This document shows positions 17,071 to 27,189 of a stretch of DNA of 47,497 bases, in pieces. The translations under genes were made by a program, and so were the position numbers. The notes under the pieces are model-generated. The model was not told the DNA's origin. It ran no database searches and saw only the letters and a program-made list of their open reading frames with translations. Source of the DNA: Mesobacillus maritimus. Its GTDB lineage: Bacteria; Bacillota; Bacilli; Bacillales; Cytobacillaceae. The first letter of the stretch is position 1; each line of letters opens with the position of its first letter. The stretch is from contig NZ_JAMBNR010000023.1 of the NCBI RefSeq assembly GCF_023715205.1, forward strand, positions 1 through 47,497, given 5' to 3'.

Positions 17071-17123
17071 CCAATAGGTAGCGTACATAATGGAAATTAT
17101 TGTTACCCAATAGGATACATAAT
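17071..17123. promoter_or_regulatory. Direct repeats ahead of pfkA
   Basis: CCAATAGG followed by TACATAAT occurs at 17071-17091 and again, more compact, at 17107-17123, immediately upstream of the pfkA ribosome binding site. These may be a regulator site or contain the -10 element (CATAAT at 17086-17091). No clean sigma-A promoter could be assigned. Confidence 0.35.
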
Positions 17124-17139
17124 TATAAAGAAGAGGTGA

Positions 17140-18105
<966 letters not shown>

Positions 18106-18133
18106 GAAGCAAATTCAGGGAGGTTCACTTTTA

Positions 18134-19894
18134 ATGCGTAAAACAAAGATTGTATGTACCATTGGTCCAGCAAGTGAAAGTATTGAAAATTTAACAGCGT
18201 TGATGGAAGCGGGAATGAATGTTGCCCGTCTAAATTTCTCTCACGGTGACTTTGACGAGCATGGCCAAAGAATTAAGAATATCCGTGTAGCGTCAGAGAA
18301 AACAGGTAAAACTGTTGCGATTTTATTAGACACAAAAGGTCCTGAAATTCGGACAAATAATATGGAGAACGGTGCTATTGAGCTTCAATCTGGTAACGAG
18401 ATCATTGTTTCAATGACTGAGGTACTTGGTACAACAGAAAAGTTTTCCGTTACATATGAAAACCTCATCGATGATGTGAAACCAGGAGATAAAATTTTAT
18501 TAGATGATGGATTAATTGGTCTTGAAGTGTTAGACATTGATAAGGCGAAAAATGAAATCAAAACAAAAATCTTAAATAGCGGTACTTTGAAAAATAAAAA
18601 AGGTGTTAATGTTCCAGGTGTTTCTGTTAAATTACCAGGTATTACGGAGAAGGATGCCAACGATATTCGCTTTGGAATTGAACAAGGGGTAGATTTTATC
18701 GCTGCATCTTTTGTTAGACGTGGTTCGGATGTTCTAGAAATTCGTGAACTATTGGAAGAAAACAATGCTTCCCATATTAACATCATTCCTAAGATTGAGA
18801 ACCAAGAAGGTGTCGATAATATCGATGAAATCTTAGCGGTTTCAGACGGTTTAATGGTTGCCCGTGGAGACTTAGGTGTAGAAATTCCTGCGGAAGAAGT
18901 TCCACTTGTACAAAAGGAATTAATTAAAAAGTGTAATACGCTTGGGAAGCCAGTTATTACTGCAACGCAAATGTTAGATTCAATGCAACGTAATCCAAGA
19001 CCAACACGTGCAGAGGCAAGTGACGTAGCCAATGCAATTTTTGATGGTACTGATGCAATTATGCTTTCAGGTGAAACAGCTGCTGGACAATATCCAGTTG
19101 AAGCAGTTCAAACGATGCACAATATTGCTTCACGTGCAGAACAGGCATTAAACCATAAGAACTTATTATCAGCTCGTAGTAAGTCAACAGAACATAGCAT
19201 CACGGATGCCATCGGACAGTCTGTTGCACATACAGCACTAAACCTGGACGTGAAGGCGATTATTACTCCAACTGAAAGTGGACACACTGCTCGGATGATT
19301 TCTAAATACCGTCCAAAAGCACCAATTGTTGCGGTTACATCAAATGACTTTGTTCAGCGTCGATTAGCTTTAGTATGGGGTGTTTATCCTCAGTTAGGGA
19401 AAAAGGCAGATACAACCGATGAAATGTTATCGAATGCAGTAGAAGATAGCATGAATAGTGGTTTAGTAAATAATAGTGATCTAGTTGTGATCACTGCTGG
19501 CGTACCGGTTGGTGAATCAGGAACAACAAACATTATGAAAATCCATGTTGTCGGAGATGTCATTGTTAAAGCTCAAGGCATTGGACGCAAAAGCGCATAT
19601 GGGAAAGTCGTTTTAGCTCAAAATGCTCAAGAAGCAATAGATAAGGTACAAGCGGGAGACATTCTTGTTACGATTGGATCTGATCGCGAAATGGTTCCTG
19701 CCATTGAAAAATGTGCCGCTCTCATTACCCAAGAGGGTGGTTTAACAAGTCATGCTGCAGTTGTTGGATTGAATGTGGGCATTCCAGTAATTGTCGGTGT
19801 GGAAGATGCTATGGAGCGTTTTACAGAAGGTCAAGAAATTACTGTTGACGCACAAAGAGGAATCATTTATAACGGCCGTACGAATGTATTGTAA
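18134..19894 (+). CDS. pyk: Pyruvate kinase with C-terminal PEP-utilising domain
   Basis: Converts phosphoenolpyruvate and ADP to pyruvate and ATP. The 586-residue protein has the TIM barrel with [13 protein letters not shown], the catalytic IPKIENQEG and [12 protein letters not shown], the C-terminal allosteric domain (about 360-470) and the additional PEP-utiliser-like domain typical of Bacillus pyruvate kinases ([11 protein letters not shown] near 540). The start follows CAGGGAGGTTC. A 183-bp MITE lies between its stop codon and the terminator. Confidence 0.95.
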   Translation: MRKTKIVCTIGPASESIENLTALMEAGMNVARLNFSHGDFDEHGQRIKNIRVASEKTGKTVAILLDTKGPEIRTNNMENGAIELQSGNEIIVSMTEVLGTTEKFSVTYENLIDDVKPGDKILLDDGLIGLEVLDIDKAKNEIKTKILNSGTLKNKKGVNVPGVSVKLPGITEKDANDIRFGIEQGVDFIAASFVRRGSDVLEIRELLEENNASHINIIPKIENQEGVDNIDEILAVSDGLMVARGDLGVEIPAEEVPLVQKELIKKCNTLGKPVITATQMLDSMQRNPRPTRAEASDVANAIFDGTDAIMLSGETAAGQYPVEAVQTMHNIASRAEQALNHKNLLSARSKSTEHSITDAIGQSVAHTALNLDVKAIITPTESGHTARMISKYRPKAPIVAVTSNDFVQRRLALVWGVYPQLGKKADTTDEMLSNAVEDSMNSGLVNNSDLVVITAGVPVGESGTTNIMKIHVVGDVIVKAQGIGRKSAYGKVVLAQNAQEAIDKVQAGDILVTIGSDREMVPAIEKCAALITQEGGLTSHAAVVGLNVGIPVIVGVEDAMERFTEGQEITVDAQRGIIYNGRTNVL

Positions 19895-19905
19895 GTTTTA
19901 AAAGA

Positions 19906-20088
19906 GGCTGTTTTTGTAAAGAATGGTGTTAAAATCCTAAAACTGATTTTAACGCAATAGTAAGCCATTTCGTAAGTTTTAATGATATCTGCAAGCTCTT
20001 TTCTAATTAAGAAGCTATTATTTGGTATGACCTATCTCTTTTCAGTTGTATCATTTGTTCAAAGGCAACAAAGTTTGAGAAAAGAGCG
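19906..20088 (+). mobile_element. MITE-like 183-bp element, copy C
   Basis: It has exactly the same length as copies A and B. It starts GGCTGTTTTTGTAAAG, contains GTTAAAATC...GATTTTAAC near 19927-19952 and ends AAAGTTTGAGAAAAGAGCG. The middle third is diverged. The flanks TTAAAAGA (19898-19905) and TTAAAAAA (20089-20096) match at 7 of 8 positions and are a likely 8-bp target duplication. It is inserted between pyk and its terminator. Confidence 0.65.
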
Positions 20089-20090
20089 TT

Positions 20091-20123
20091 AAAAAAGAAC
20101 GGGCATGTGTGCTCGTTCTTTTT
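20091..20123 (+). terminator. Terminator of pfkA-pyk
   Basis: AAGAACGGGCA pairs with TGCTCGTTCTT, followed by TTTTT. It lies about 200 bases after the pyk stop because MITE copy C sits in between. Confidence 0.8.
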
Positions 20124-20210
20124 AATTTATCCTTTGTGGACTTCTAATGGACTTCCTCCCATTAAAAATGCGTATAATAGAGGGAAAACAAGCATTGCGA
20201 GGTGTATACA

Positions 20211-20597
20211 ATGAGATATTTATTCTTAGTAATTGTAATTATTCCAGCTGTAGAAATTGCACTATTATTATTAATTGGTCAAACCATAGGGGCTTTCCCA
20301 ACAATGGCTTTAATTTTGCTCACAGGAATCTTAGGTGCTTATTTAGCAAAGCAACAGGGATTGATGGCGATTCACAAGGTTCAAGACCTTTTAAGCCGCG
20401 GTATGATGCCAGGTGATGCTTTACTTGATGGTGTTTGTATTTTAGTAGGTGGAACCTTACTGCTTACTCCAGGATTTGTCACAGATGTGACAGGATTTTT
20501 ATTGTTGTTCCCGATAACTCGGACATATGTAAAGCAGTGGTTAACAAAATATTTTAAAAAACGAATGGACAAGGGGACCATTACGATTATTCGTTAA
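20211..20597 (+). CDS. fxsA: FxsA family membrane protein (YtzA)
   Basis: A 128-residue FxsA-family (UPF0716) membrane protein with three to four membrane segments; the conserved GILGAYLAKQQGL and LTPGFVTDVTGFLLLFP motifs are present. In Escherichia coli FxsA affects phage exclusion; the Bacillus role is unknown. ATG 20211 follows GCGAGGTG; GTG 20202 overlaps that site and is rejected. A TATAAT at 20173-20178 may be its -10, without a good -35. It is convergent with ytvI, with only 7 bp between the stop codons and no clear terminator. Confidence 0.88.
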   Translation: MRYLFLVIVIIPAVEIALLLLIGQTIGAFPTMALILLTGILGAYLAKQQGLMAIHKVQDLLSRGMMPGDALLDGVCILVGGTLLLTPGFVTDVTGFLLLFPITRTYVKQWLTKYFKKRMDKGTITIIR

Positions 20598-20604
20598 GGT
20601 TACG

Positions 20605-21729
20605 CTATATTTTTGGTTTTCCAGAGCCAACAATGAAATCCCAAACGTCATGGAATACATTTGCACGGTGCAATGTGTTAACAATCACGAGAACGACTGG
20701 TCCCACAATCAATCCAAGGAAACCGATTAACTTATAGCCGACAAACAAGGCGACTAATGTTGCTAAAGGATCAATTCCAATGTTAGAAGAAAGTACTTTT
20801 GGTTCAATCAGCTGACGTTGAACTAACACAATAATGTAAAGTACACCTAAACCGATTGCAAGTCGCATATCACCAGTGATTGCTTCGAAAATAATCCACG
20901 GTACAAAGACAGCTCCGGTTCCTAAATAGGGCACAATGTCGACTAGGCCTGTAACAAGTGCAATCGTAATGGCATAATCAACTCGTAGAATTAACAAACC
21001 GATTAAAATGGTAATCGTTGTGATTGAAATTAGTGTGGCCTGTGCAGTGACAAACCCTAATAATGCTTTTTTCAGGTCAACAAAGACTGTTTTCCCACTA
21101 GATCTCGCTTTACCAGGGATGAACCTACTGCCAATAGCGGATAATCGATACCAATCTTTACTAATAAAAAATGTCCCTAAGAGAGAGAATATAATCACGG
21201 TCGCAGCAGTTGGTAACCATCCGAGCATATTGGGGATTTTTTCAAAAAAACGCTGAATAAAACTCCCAATCGTGCCTCCGACTTGAGTCCCAACGTTTTG
21301 GATATTCTCAAGAATGGTGTCTTGTTGACCAGTTTCAAGGTTCATAAACATACTTGAAAGCTGGTTATAAAGTGGAATAAGTTGAGCTGCAAAGATCATT
21401 TCAATGTAATCGATTAAGGTTTCAATATGATTTGGCACGACCTTAGCCAAGTATTCTGCACCGGCCACAATTTCTACAATTAATAAAGAAACCAAACCGG
21501 CTATCAGAGAGAAGATTAAAAATAAGGCGACAAAGACGGCGATTCCTCTTGGCATTTTCACTTTTCGCTCAAAGAAATTTACGAGTGGATTGATAAAAAA
21601 AGCAATACATAAACCAATGATAAATGGATAGGCAAACTTTGTAAGGAAATAAACAGAAACTATGGAAAGTAGGATAATGGCAACAACTAATAATGATCGA
21701 ATGACCCTATTTACATAGACGGGATTCAA
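20605..21729 (-). CDS. ytvI: AI-2E family transporter YtvI (sporulation-linked)
   Basis: A 374-residue polytopic membrane protein of the AI-2E/PerM family with about eight membrane segments and the conserved VPYLGTGAVFVPW and GIDPLATLVALFVG motifs. In Bacillus, YtvI is annotated as sporulation-related; its substrate is unknown. The start TTG 21729 follows TAAGGAGGATTGCA; the longer frame from TTG 21747 would include that ribosome binding site. It lies between fxsA and ytwI on the opposite strand. Confidence 0.85.
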   Translation of the reverse strand: MNPVYVNRVIRSLLVVAIILLSIVSVYFLTKFAYPFIIGLCIAFFINPLVNFFERKVKMPRGIAVFVALFLIFSLIAGLVSLLIVEIVAGAEYLAKVVPNHIETLIDYIEMIFAAQLIPLYNQLSSMFMNLETGQQDTILENIQNVGTQVGGTIGSFIQRFFEKIPNMLGWLPTAATVIIFSLLGTFFISKDWYRLSAIGSRFIPGKARSSGKTVFVDLKKALLGFVTAQATLISITTITILIGLLILRVDYAITIALVTGLVDIVPYLGTGAVFVPWIIFEAITGDMRLAIGLGVLYIIVLVQRQLIEPKVLSSNIGIDPLATLVALFVGYKLIGFLGLIVGPVVLVIVNTLHRANVFHDVWDFIVGSGKPKI

Positions 21730-21903
21730 TGCAATCCTCCTTAACAACTTTAAATAGTAAGATTATGGAGGAATTCGCCACATAGCTAGTCAATTCCTGC
21801 TCTAACGAAGTCGTTCTCGAAAAGTTTGTTCCAATCAGGGATAAAACGTTAATAACAAAAAAGAAGGTCTATATGTATGTTAAATGGGAATAATGAGAAA
21901 TTT

Positions 21904-21933
21904 TTGATGAAACTGAATAAATTATGTTACAAT
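21904..21933 (+). promoter_or_regulatory. Predicted promoter of ytwI
   Basis: -35 TTGATG (21904-21909), 18-base spacer, -10 TACAAT (21928-21933). Confidence 0.5.
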
Positions 21934-21961
21934 AGTGACAACCTTGGAAGGGGCGAAGAAA

Positions 21962-22423
21962 GTGGTATATGAACCTCTGCTTTTCTTAGGCTTATTACTA
22001 GTAATCGCCTTAATCGTAAAGAACCAATCTTTAATGATTGCAGTTGGAGTGCTTATTGTACTAAAACTTCTTGGCATGGATTCAAAGGTCTTTTCTTTTA
22101 TCCAAGGAAAGGGGATTAATTGGGGGGTAACGATCATTACGATCGCTGTCTTAGCCCCGATCGCAAGTGGTGATATTGGTTTTAAAGATTTATCAAGTGC
22201 GTTTAAAACCCCATATGCGTGGATTGCACTTATCTCTGGTATTTTGGTTGCGCTCCTTGCAAAAGGGGGAGTCGTTCTTCTCGCGGCCGATCCACATATT
22301 ACTACTGCGCTTGTGCTCGGCACTATTTTGGCGGTGACCATTTTTAAAGGGGTTGCGGTTGGTCCTTTAATTGGTGCTGGAATTGCCTATGTTGCAATGA
22401 AAATCTTTGAGATTTTCAAATAG
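21962..22423 (+). CDS. ytwI: UPF0756 (DUF441) membrane protein YtwI
   Basis: A 153-residue protein with about four to five membrane segments and the family motifs KNQSLMIAVGVL and PIASGDIGF. Function unknown. GTG 21962 follows AAGGGGCGA; the upstream in-frame start at 21935 precedes that site and is rejected. It lies directly upstream of the citZ-icd-mdh operon, as in Bacillus, but citZ has its own promoter. Confidence 0.85.
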   Translation: MVYEPLLFLGLLLVIALIVKNQSLMIAVGVLIVLKLLGMDSKVFSFIQGKGINWGVTIITIAVLAPIASGDIGFKDLSSAFKTPYAWIALISGILVALLAKGGVVLLAADPHITTALVLGTILAVTIFKGVAVGPLIGAGIAYVAMKIFEIFK

Positions 22424-22468
22424 TTTTTTGGCGCAATAACATTTTTTTTGCTAATTAACTACTTTTCA

Positions 22469-22497
22469 TTCACAAAAGTCAGAGAATTGTTTATAAT
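22469..22497 (+). promoter_or_regulatory. Predicted promoter of citZ
   Basis: -35 TTCACA (22469-22474), 17-base spacer, -10 TATAAT (22492-22497). The transcript would have a leader of about 260 nucleotides before the citZ ATG. Confidence 0.6.
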
Positions 22498-22540
22498 AGG
22501 ACTTGTAATTATACTTGCTCTTCCTTTCATCATTGATAGA

Positions 22541-22563
22541 ACCCGGATATACGGGTTTTTCGT
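22541..22563 (+). terminator. Terminator-like hairpin in the citZ leader
   Basis: ACCCG pairs with CGGGT, followed by TTTTTCGTT. It lies downstream of the predicted citZ promoter, so it may terminate ytwI transcripts, act as an attenuator, or both. The stem is short (5 bp). Confidence 0.45.
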
Positions 22564-22765
22564 TAAGGGATAATGTAAGCATTTTCTTTTTTGGCTGATT
22601 TCTGAGCAAGCGCTCGGTCTACAGGATACTGGGGAAGGAAAGGAAGGCTTATTGCAACTAATAGTTCAGAAATTTCTTACTTTGTATTATGATTTATGCT
22701 CCAGTAGCAGAAAGAAAGAAAAAATACGAAATGGGGAAAATTACCAGGAGAAGGAGAGATTCAGT

Positions 22766-23884
22766 ATGACAGTAACACGTGGTCTTGAAGGGGTAGTGGC
22801 AACGACATCTTCCATTAGTTCAATCATTGATGACACACTTACTTATGTAGGGTATAACATCGATGATCTTGCTGAAAATGCAAGCTTTGAGGAAGTCATT
22901 TATTTATTATGGCATGGAAGACTCCCACTTGCTACTGAACTAGATGAATTGAAAACTCAATTGGCAGAAAATATGGAATTGCCAAAAGAGGTTCTAGATC
23001 ACTTCAAATTGTACCCAATCGATAAGATTCATCCTATGGGCGCACTTCGAACTGCGGTTTCATTGTTGGGGCTACATGACGAAGAGGCAGATGTTATGGA
23101 TGAAGAAGCGAATTATCGTAAAGCTATCCGCCTTCAAGCAAAAATGCCTGCCATTGTCACTGCATTCGCTCGTATTCGTAAAGGTTTAGAACCAGTAGCA
23201 CCACGCAAAGACTTGGGCTTTGCAGCTAACTTCTTATATATGTTAACTGGTAAAGAGCCAGAAGCTATTGCTGTAGAAGCTTTTAATAAGGCACTTGTTC
23301 TGCATGCGGACCATGAGTTAAATGCATCGACATTCACTGCACGTGTATGTGTAGCTACATTATCTGATGTTTATTCAGGCGTTACAGCAGCGATTGGTGC
23401 ATTAAAAGGTCCTCTTCACGGTGGTGCAAATGAGGCTGTTATGAAGATGTTGACTGAAATCGGAACATTAGAAAACGTGGAACCGTATATCCGTCAAAAG
23501 CTTGATAATAAAGAAAAAATTATGGGCTTTGGGCATCGAGTTTATCGCCTAGGCGATCCACGCGCGAAGCATCTTCGTGACATGTCAGCTAAACTCACTG
23601 AATTAACAGGAGAGCCACACTGGTATCAAATGTCTACTAAGATTGAAGCAATCGTGACTGGAGAGAAGAAGTTACCACCAAATGTTGACTTTTACTCTGC
23701 TTCTGTTTACCATAGTCTGGGAATTGATCATGATTTGTTCACGCCAATCTTCGCTGTTAGCCGAGTATCTGGATGGCTTGCACATATCCTTGAGCAATAC
23801 TCTAACAACCGCTTAATTCGTCCACGTGCTGAGTATACAGGACCTGGAATGCAAAAGTATGTTGCAATTGAGCTAAGAGGTTAA
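22766..23884 (+). CDS. citZ: Citrate synthase
   Basis: Condenses acetyl-CoA and oxaloacetate to citrate, entering the TCA cycle. At 372 residues it has the length of the Bacillus enzyme and carries the active-site signatures LHGGANEAV and MGFGHRVY, with the catalytic aspartate region ending PNVDFYSASVY. ATG 22766 follows GAGAAGGAGAG. An in-frame frame without stops extends upstream to TTG 22652, which also has a ribosome binding site; the ATG is the expected start. It is the first gene of citZ-icd-mdh. Confidence 0.93.
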   Translation: MTVTRGLEGVVATTSSISSIIDDTLTYVGYNIDDLAENASFEEVIYLLWHGRLPLATELDELKTQLAENMELPKEVLDHFKLYPIDKIHPMGALRTAVSLLGLHDEEADVMDEEANYRKAIRLQAKMPAIVTAFARIRKGLEPVAPRKDLGFAANFLYMLTGKEPEAIAVEAFNKALVLHADHELNASTFTARVCVATLSDVYSGVTAAIGALKGPLHGGANEAVMKMLTEIGTLENVEPYIRQKLDNKEKIMGFGHRVYRLGDPRAKHLRDMSAKLTELTGEPHWYQMSTKIEAIVTGEKKLPPNVDFYSASVYHSLGIDHDLFTPIFAVSRVSGWLAHILEQYSNNRLIRPRAEYTGPGMQKYVAIELRG

Positions 23885-23933
23885 TAGCCCAAGTTCAATC
23901 AATATATAAATCTCAATTAGAAAAAGAGAGAAA

Positions 23934-24022
23934 GTGCCACTAGATGGGAAAGTTTATGATTCTTAATAGTGGCACACTGGAATAGAATAGGAGGTTTATA
24001 CAGGTTGTAACCTTCTATTCTA
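23934..24022 (+). other. Two hairpins in the citZ-icd intercistronic region
   Basis: Hairpin 1: GTGCCACTA (23934-23942) pairs perfectly with TAGTGGCAC (23967-23975). Hairpin 2: TAGAATAGGAGGTT (23983-23996) pairs with AACCTTCTATTCTA (24009-24022) with one G-U pair around a 12-base loop. Neither is followed by a T run, so they look like mRNA processing or stability structures rather than terminators. The arm of hairpin 2 contains a GGAGG. Confidence 0.55.
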
Positions 24023-24048
24023 GTGAATAATTTGGAGGGAGATATATC

Positions 24049-25323
24049 ATGACACAACAAGGTGAAAAAATCACAGTTACAAATGGAGTATTAAACGTAC
24101 CAAACAACCCAATCGTTCCTTTTATTGAAGGTGATGGAACAGGTCCTGATATTTGGGCATCTGCAAGCAGAGTTTTAGATGCTGCAGTTGAAAAAGCATA
24201 TAAAGGTGAGCGTAAGCTTGTCTGGAAAGAAGTATTAGCTGGAGAAAAAGCATACAACCAAACAGGTGAGTGGCTACCGTCTGAAACGCTTGATGTTATC
24301 AATGAATATTTAATCGCGATTAAAGGACCTCTTACAACACCAATCGGTGGCGGAATTCGTTCTCTAAACGTTGCGTTACGTCAAGAATTAGATCTTTTCG
24401 TATGCTTGCGTCCAGTTCGTTGGTTTGAAGGCGTACCTTCACCAGTTAAACGTCCACAAGACACTGACATGGTTATCTTCCGTGAAAACACTGAAGACAT
24501 CTATGCTGGTATCGAATACCAAAAGGGTTCTGATGAAGTGAAAAAATTAATCAACTTCCTTCAGAATGAACTAGGTGTAAATAAAATCCGCTTCCCTGAA
24601 ACTTCTGGTCTTGGAATTAAGCCTGTTTCAGAAGAAGGAACAAGCCGCCTAGTACGTGCTGCAATCGATTATGCGATTAAAGAAGGTCGTAAGTCAGTAA
24701 CTCTAGTACATAAAGGCAATATCATGAAGTTCACTGAAGGTGCCTTCAAGAACTGGGGCTACGAACTTGCTGAAAGAGAATACGGTGATAAAGTATTCAC
24801 TTGGGCAGAATACGATCGTATCAAAGATGAGCAAGGTTTAGATGCAGCGAATAAAGCACAAGCTGATGCTGAAGCAGCTGGTAAGATCATCGTGAAAGAT
24901 GCGATTGCTGATATCTTCTTACAACAAATTTTAACTCGTCCAAAAGAGTTTGATGTTGTTGCGACAATGAACCTAAACGGAGACTATATCTCTGATGCAC
25001 TTGCTGCACAAGTTGGTGGAATTGGTATCGCGCCAGGAGCAAACATCAATTATGAAACTGGTCATGCTATTTTTGAAGCTACTCATGGTACAGCTCCAAA
25101 ATATGCTGGACTAGATAAAGTAAACCCATCTTCTGTTATCCTTTCTGGTGTTCTATTGCTTGAACACTTAGGTTGGAACGAAGCAGCCAACATGATTGTG
25201 AAATCAATGGAAAACACAATTGCTTCTAAGGTTGTTACTTATGATTTCGCTCGTCTAATGGATGGCGCAACAGAAGTGAAATGCTCAGAGTTCGGTGACG
25301 AACTAATCAAAAATATGGAATAA
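24049..25323 (+). CDS. icd: NADP-dependent isocitrate dehydrogenase
   Basis: Oxidatively decarboxylates isocitrate to 2-oxoglutarate in the TCA cycle. The 424-residue protein has the substrate-loop serine Ser105 in [13 protein letters not shown], the residues of [12 protein letters not shown], the metal-site [10 protein letters not shown] and the NADP motif HGTAPKYAG. It follows citZ after a 164-bp gap containing two strong hairpins, and has its own ribosome binding site TTTGGAGGGAG. It is followed by a terminator, so mdh may also be expressed separately. Confidence 0.96.
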   Translation: MTQQGEKITVTNGVLNVPNNPIVPFIEGDGTGPDIWASASRVLDAAVEKAYKGERKLVWKEVLAGEKAYNQTGEWLPSETLDVINEYLIAIKGPLTTPIGGGIRSLNVALRQELDLFVCLRPVRWFEGVPSPVKRPQDTDMVIFRENTEDIYAGIEYQKGSDEVKKLINFLQNELGVNKIRFPETSGLGIKPVSEEGTSRLVRAAIDYAIKEGRKSVTLVHKGNIMKFTEGAFKNWGYELAEREYGDKVFTWAEYDRIKDEQGLDAANKAQADAEAAGKIIVKDAIADIFLQQILTRPKEFDVVATMNLNGDYISDALAAQVGGIGIAPGANINYETGHAIFEATHGTAPKYAGLDKVNPSSVILSGVLLLEHLGWNEAANMIVKSMENTIASKVVTYDFARLMDGATEVKCSEFGDELIKNME

Positions 25324-25334
25324 GAACTGAATGA

Positions 25335-25365
25335 AGGGGGCTTTTTTAAGCCCCCTTTATTGTAG
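25335..25365 (+). terminator. Terminator after icd
   Basis: GGGGGCTT pairs with AAGCCCCC, followed by TTTATTG. Partial read-through would still feed mdh. Confidence 0.85.
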
Positions 25366-25421
25366 TTAAACAACAATTTTGATATAAGTAGAATAAAAAA
25401 TGGATTCTAGGAGGATGGTTT

Positions 25422-26360
25422 ATGTCTTTAAAACGTAAAAAAGTCTCTGTCATTGGTGCAGGATTCACTGGGGCAACCACCGCTTTTATTCTGGCGCAAA
25501 AAGAACTTGGAGATGTTGTACTAGTCGACATTCCACAAGCTGAAAATCCGACAAAAGGGAAAGCTCTCGATATGTTGGAAGCTGGGCCAATTCAGGGGTT
25601 TGATGCTAATATAATTGGAACTTCTAATTATGAGGATACAAAAGATTCAGATGTAGTGGTAATTACAGCGGGGATTGCGCGCAAACCGGGGATGAGTCGA
25701 GATGATTTAGTTCAAACAAATCAAAAGGTTATGAAAGCAGTTACTAGGGAAATCGTGAAATACTCTCCAAATTGCCATATTGTTGTGTTAACAAACCCAG
25801 TTGATGCAATGACTTATACGGTATTTAAAGAATCAGGCTTTCCAAAAAACCGAGTAATCGGACAGTCAGGTGTTCTTGATTCTGCTCGTTTCCGCACATT
25901 TGTAGCTCAAGAACTTAATCTTTCGGTAAAAGATATTACTGGTTTTGTTCTTGGAGGACATGGAGACGATATGGTGCCGCTTGTTCGCTACTCATATGCA
26001 GGAGGAATTCCGCTTGAGACGTTAATACCGAAAGAGCGCTTAGATGCAATTGTGGAACGCACTCGTAAAGGTGGGGGAGAAATTGTTAACCTGTTAGGGA
26101 ATGGAAGTGCTTATTATGCACCTGCCGCATCCCTAGTTGAAATGGTGGAAGCACTTGTTAAAGACCAACGTCGTGTTCTTCCTGCAATTGCATATCTTGA
26201 GGGCGAATATGGTTATAATGGAATTTACTTGGGAGTACCAACGGTCCTTGGAGCGAATGGGATTGAGCAGGTAATCGAATTAGACTTAACAGCTGAAGAA
26301 AAAGCAGCACTTGATAAATCTGCTGAATCTGTTCGTAATGTTATGGATGTATTAGCATAA
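25422..26360 (+). CDS. mdh: Malate dehydrogenase
   Basis: Oxidises malate to oxaloacetate with NAD. At 312 residues it is the LDH-like type found in Bacillus. Visible motifs are the NAD fold GAGFTG (12-17) with Asp36, [13 protein letters not shown] with the malate-selecting arginine, NPVDAMTY and the catalytic [14 protein letters not shown] histidine. The start follows CTAGGAGGATGG. It is the third TCA gene in the cluster, with terminators before and after it. Confidence 0.96.
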   Translation: MSLKRKKVSVIGAGFTGATTAFILAQKELGDVVLVDIPQAENPTKGKALDMLEAGPIQGFDANIIGTSNYEDTKDSDVVVITAGIARKPGMSRDDLVQTNQKVMKAVTREIVKYSPNCHIVVLTNPVDAMTYTVFKESGFPKNRVIGQSGVLDSARFRTFVAQELNLSVKDITGFVLGGHGDDMVPLVRYSYAGGIPLETLIPKERLDAIVERTRKGGGEIVNLLGNGSAYYAPAASLVEMVEALVKDQRRVLPAIAYLEGEYGYNGIYLGVPTVLGANGIEQVIELDLTAEEKAALDKSAESVRNVMDVLA

Positions 26361-26373
26361 TATGGTACTACAA

Positions 26374-26404
26374 GAAAAATCGGGGATTGGTCCCCGATTT
26401 TTTT
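26374..26404 (+). terminator. Terminator of mdh
   Basis: AATCGGGG pairs with CCCCGATT, followed by seven T. Confidence 0.9.
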
Positions 26405-26444
26405 GCTAATAATAGTAGAGATTATTATTATGGGGGAAGATGCT

Positions 26445-26921
26445 ATGTTGTTAGGGAAAAAACAAAAGCTTGGAAGAACGATTGAGGATATTAATGTTGG
26501 AGAAAAACTCAGTTTAACAGAAAAAATAGAAGATAAGGAGCTTTTATTGTTTCTAGGTCTTACAAATGACTCAAACCCATTGTATATTCAACATGATTAT
26601 GCCTCCCAGACCCCGCACAAAAAACCAGTTGTTCCTACTATTATGTTAACAGGAATCATCACATCTGCAGTTTCAAAATATTTACCAGGACCAGGTAGTT
26701 ATATTTTAAAACAAGAAATTGAGTTTCCGAATCCGGTCTATCATTATGGAACCGTAGAATTTCTATTTGAAGTGACGGCGGTAAACCGAGACAATCATAC
26801 AGTTGAGATCACCGTAAATGGTACAAATGAGGAAAACTTGGATGTCCTTGTTGCTAAGCTTATCGTCTCTCCACCTTATCCGCTTCATGTTGATGAGGGG
26901 CAGGCGTTAGAGAACTTTTAA
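26445..26921 (+). CDS. MaoC-like hotdog hydratase
   Basis: A 158-residue single hotdog-domain protein of the MaoC dehydratase family, which usually hydrates enoyl-CoA esters. The segment FLGLTNDSNPLYIQHDYA carries the family's catalytic-type Asp and His (D..N..H). The substrate is unknown. ATG 26445 is preferred because GGGGGAAGA lies 4 bases upstream; ATG 26430 would overlap that site. It is monocistronic between the mdh terminator and its own terminator, upstream of phoPR. Confidence 0.8.
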   Translation: MLLGKKQKLGRTIEDINVGEKLSLTEKIEDKELLLFLGLTNDSNPLYIQHDYASQTPHKKPVVPTIMLTGIITSAVSKYLPGPGSYILKQEIEFPNPVYHYGTVEFLFEVTAVNRDNHTVEITVNGTNEENLDVLVAKLIVSPPYPLHVDEGQALENF

Positions 26922-26948
26922 AAGAGTGCCTTCAAGCACTCTTTTTTT
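26922..26948 (+). terminator. Terminator of the MaoC-like gene
   Basis: AAGAGTGC pairs with GCACTCTT, followed by TTTTT. Confidence 0.9.
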
Positions 26949-27007
26949 GGTTTGCAGTCGTTCGATTGTCCGAAATTGTGTTAAGGAATTGCGAACGGTT
27001 ATTTATC

Positions 27008-27063
27008 TAATCAGCTGTTAATCGAATTAGAGCCTCATGAGGTTTCAGATTAGCTTTTTTTCC
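27008..27063 (+). terminator. Second hairpin with T run before phoP
   Basis: CTAATC (27008) can pair with GATTAG near 27056, enclosing an inner palindrome CCTCATGAGG; the outer stem is followed by GCTTTTTTT. It could be a backup terminator or the end of a short unannotated transcript. Confidence 0.35.
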
Positions 27064-27078
27064 AAGCCCTAGTGATAT

Positions 27079-27095
27079 TGTTAAGGGATTGTAAA
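27079..27095 (-). promoter_or_regulatory. PhoP-box-like repeat ahead of phoPR
   Basis: On the minus strand, TTTACA and TTAACA are separated by 5 bases, the classic 11-bp PhoP-box period. A weaker third unit (CTTACA) lies at 27110-27115. The repeats sit 27-55 bases upstream of the phoP -35, suggesting autoregulation. Confidence 0.5.
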
Positions 27096-27121
27096 GTTTT
27101 TTACCGAACTGTAAGAAGCCT

Positions 27122-27150
27122 TTAAGTAGTTCTTCAGAAAGGTTTATAAT
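27122..27150 (+). promoter_or_regulatory. Predicted promoter of phoPR
   Basis: -10 TATAAT (27145-27150) with a weak -35 TTAAGT (27122-27127) at 17 bases. A weak -35 fits an activator-dependent promoter. Confidence 0.5.
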
Positions 27151-27189
27151 AAAGGAAAGAAATTTTTAAATATTTTACTGGAGGAACTT

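Noticed and set aside
18385-19032. 215-codon frame antisense to pyk
   Set aside because: Shadow of the pyk coding frame, with no start signal.
22610-22630. Possible catabolite-response (cre) site GCAAGCGCTC in the citZ leader
   Set aside because: It fits the core AAGCGCT but misses several outer consensus positions; too weak to call.
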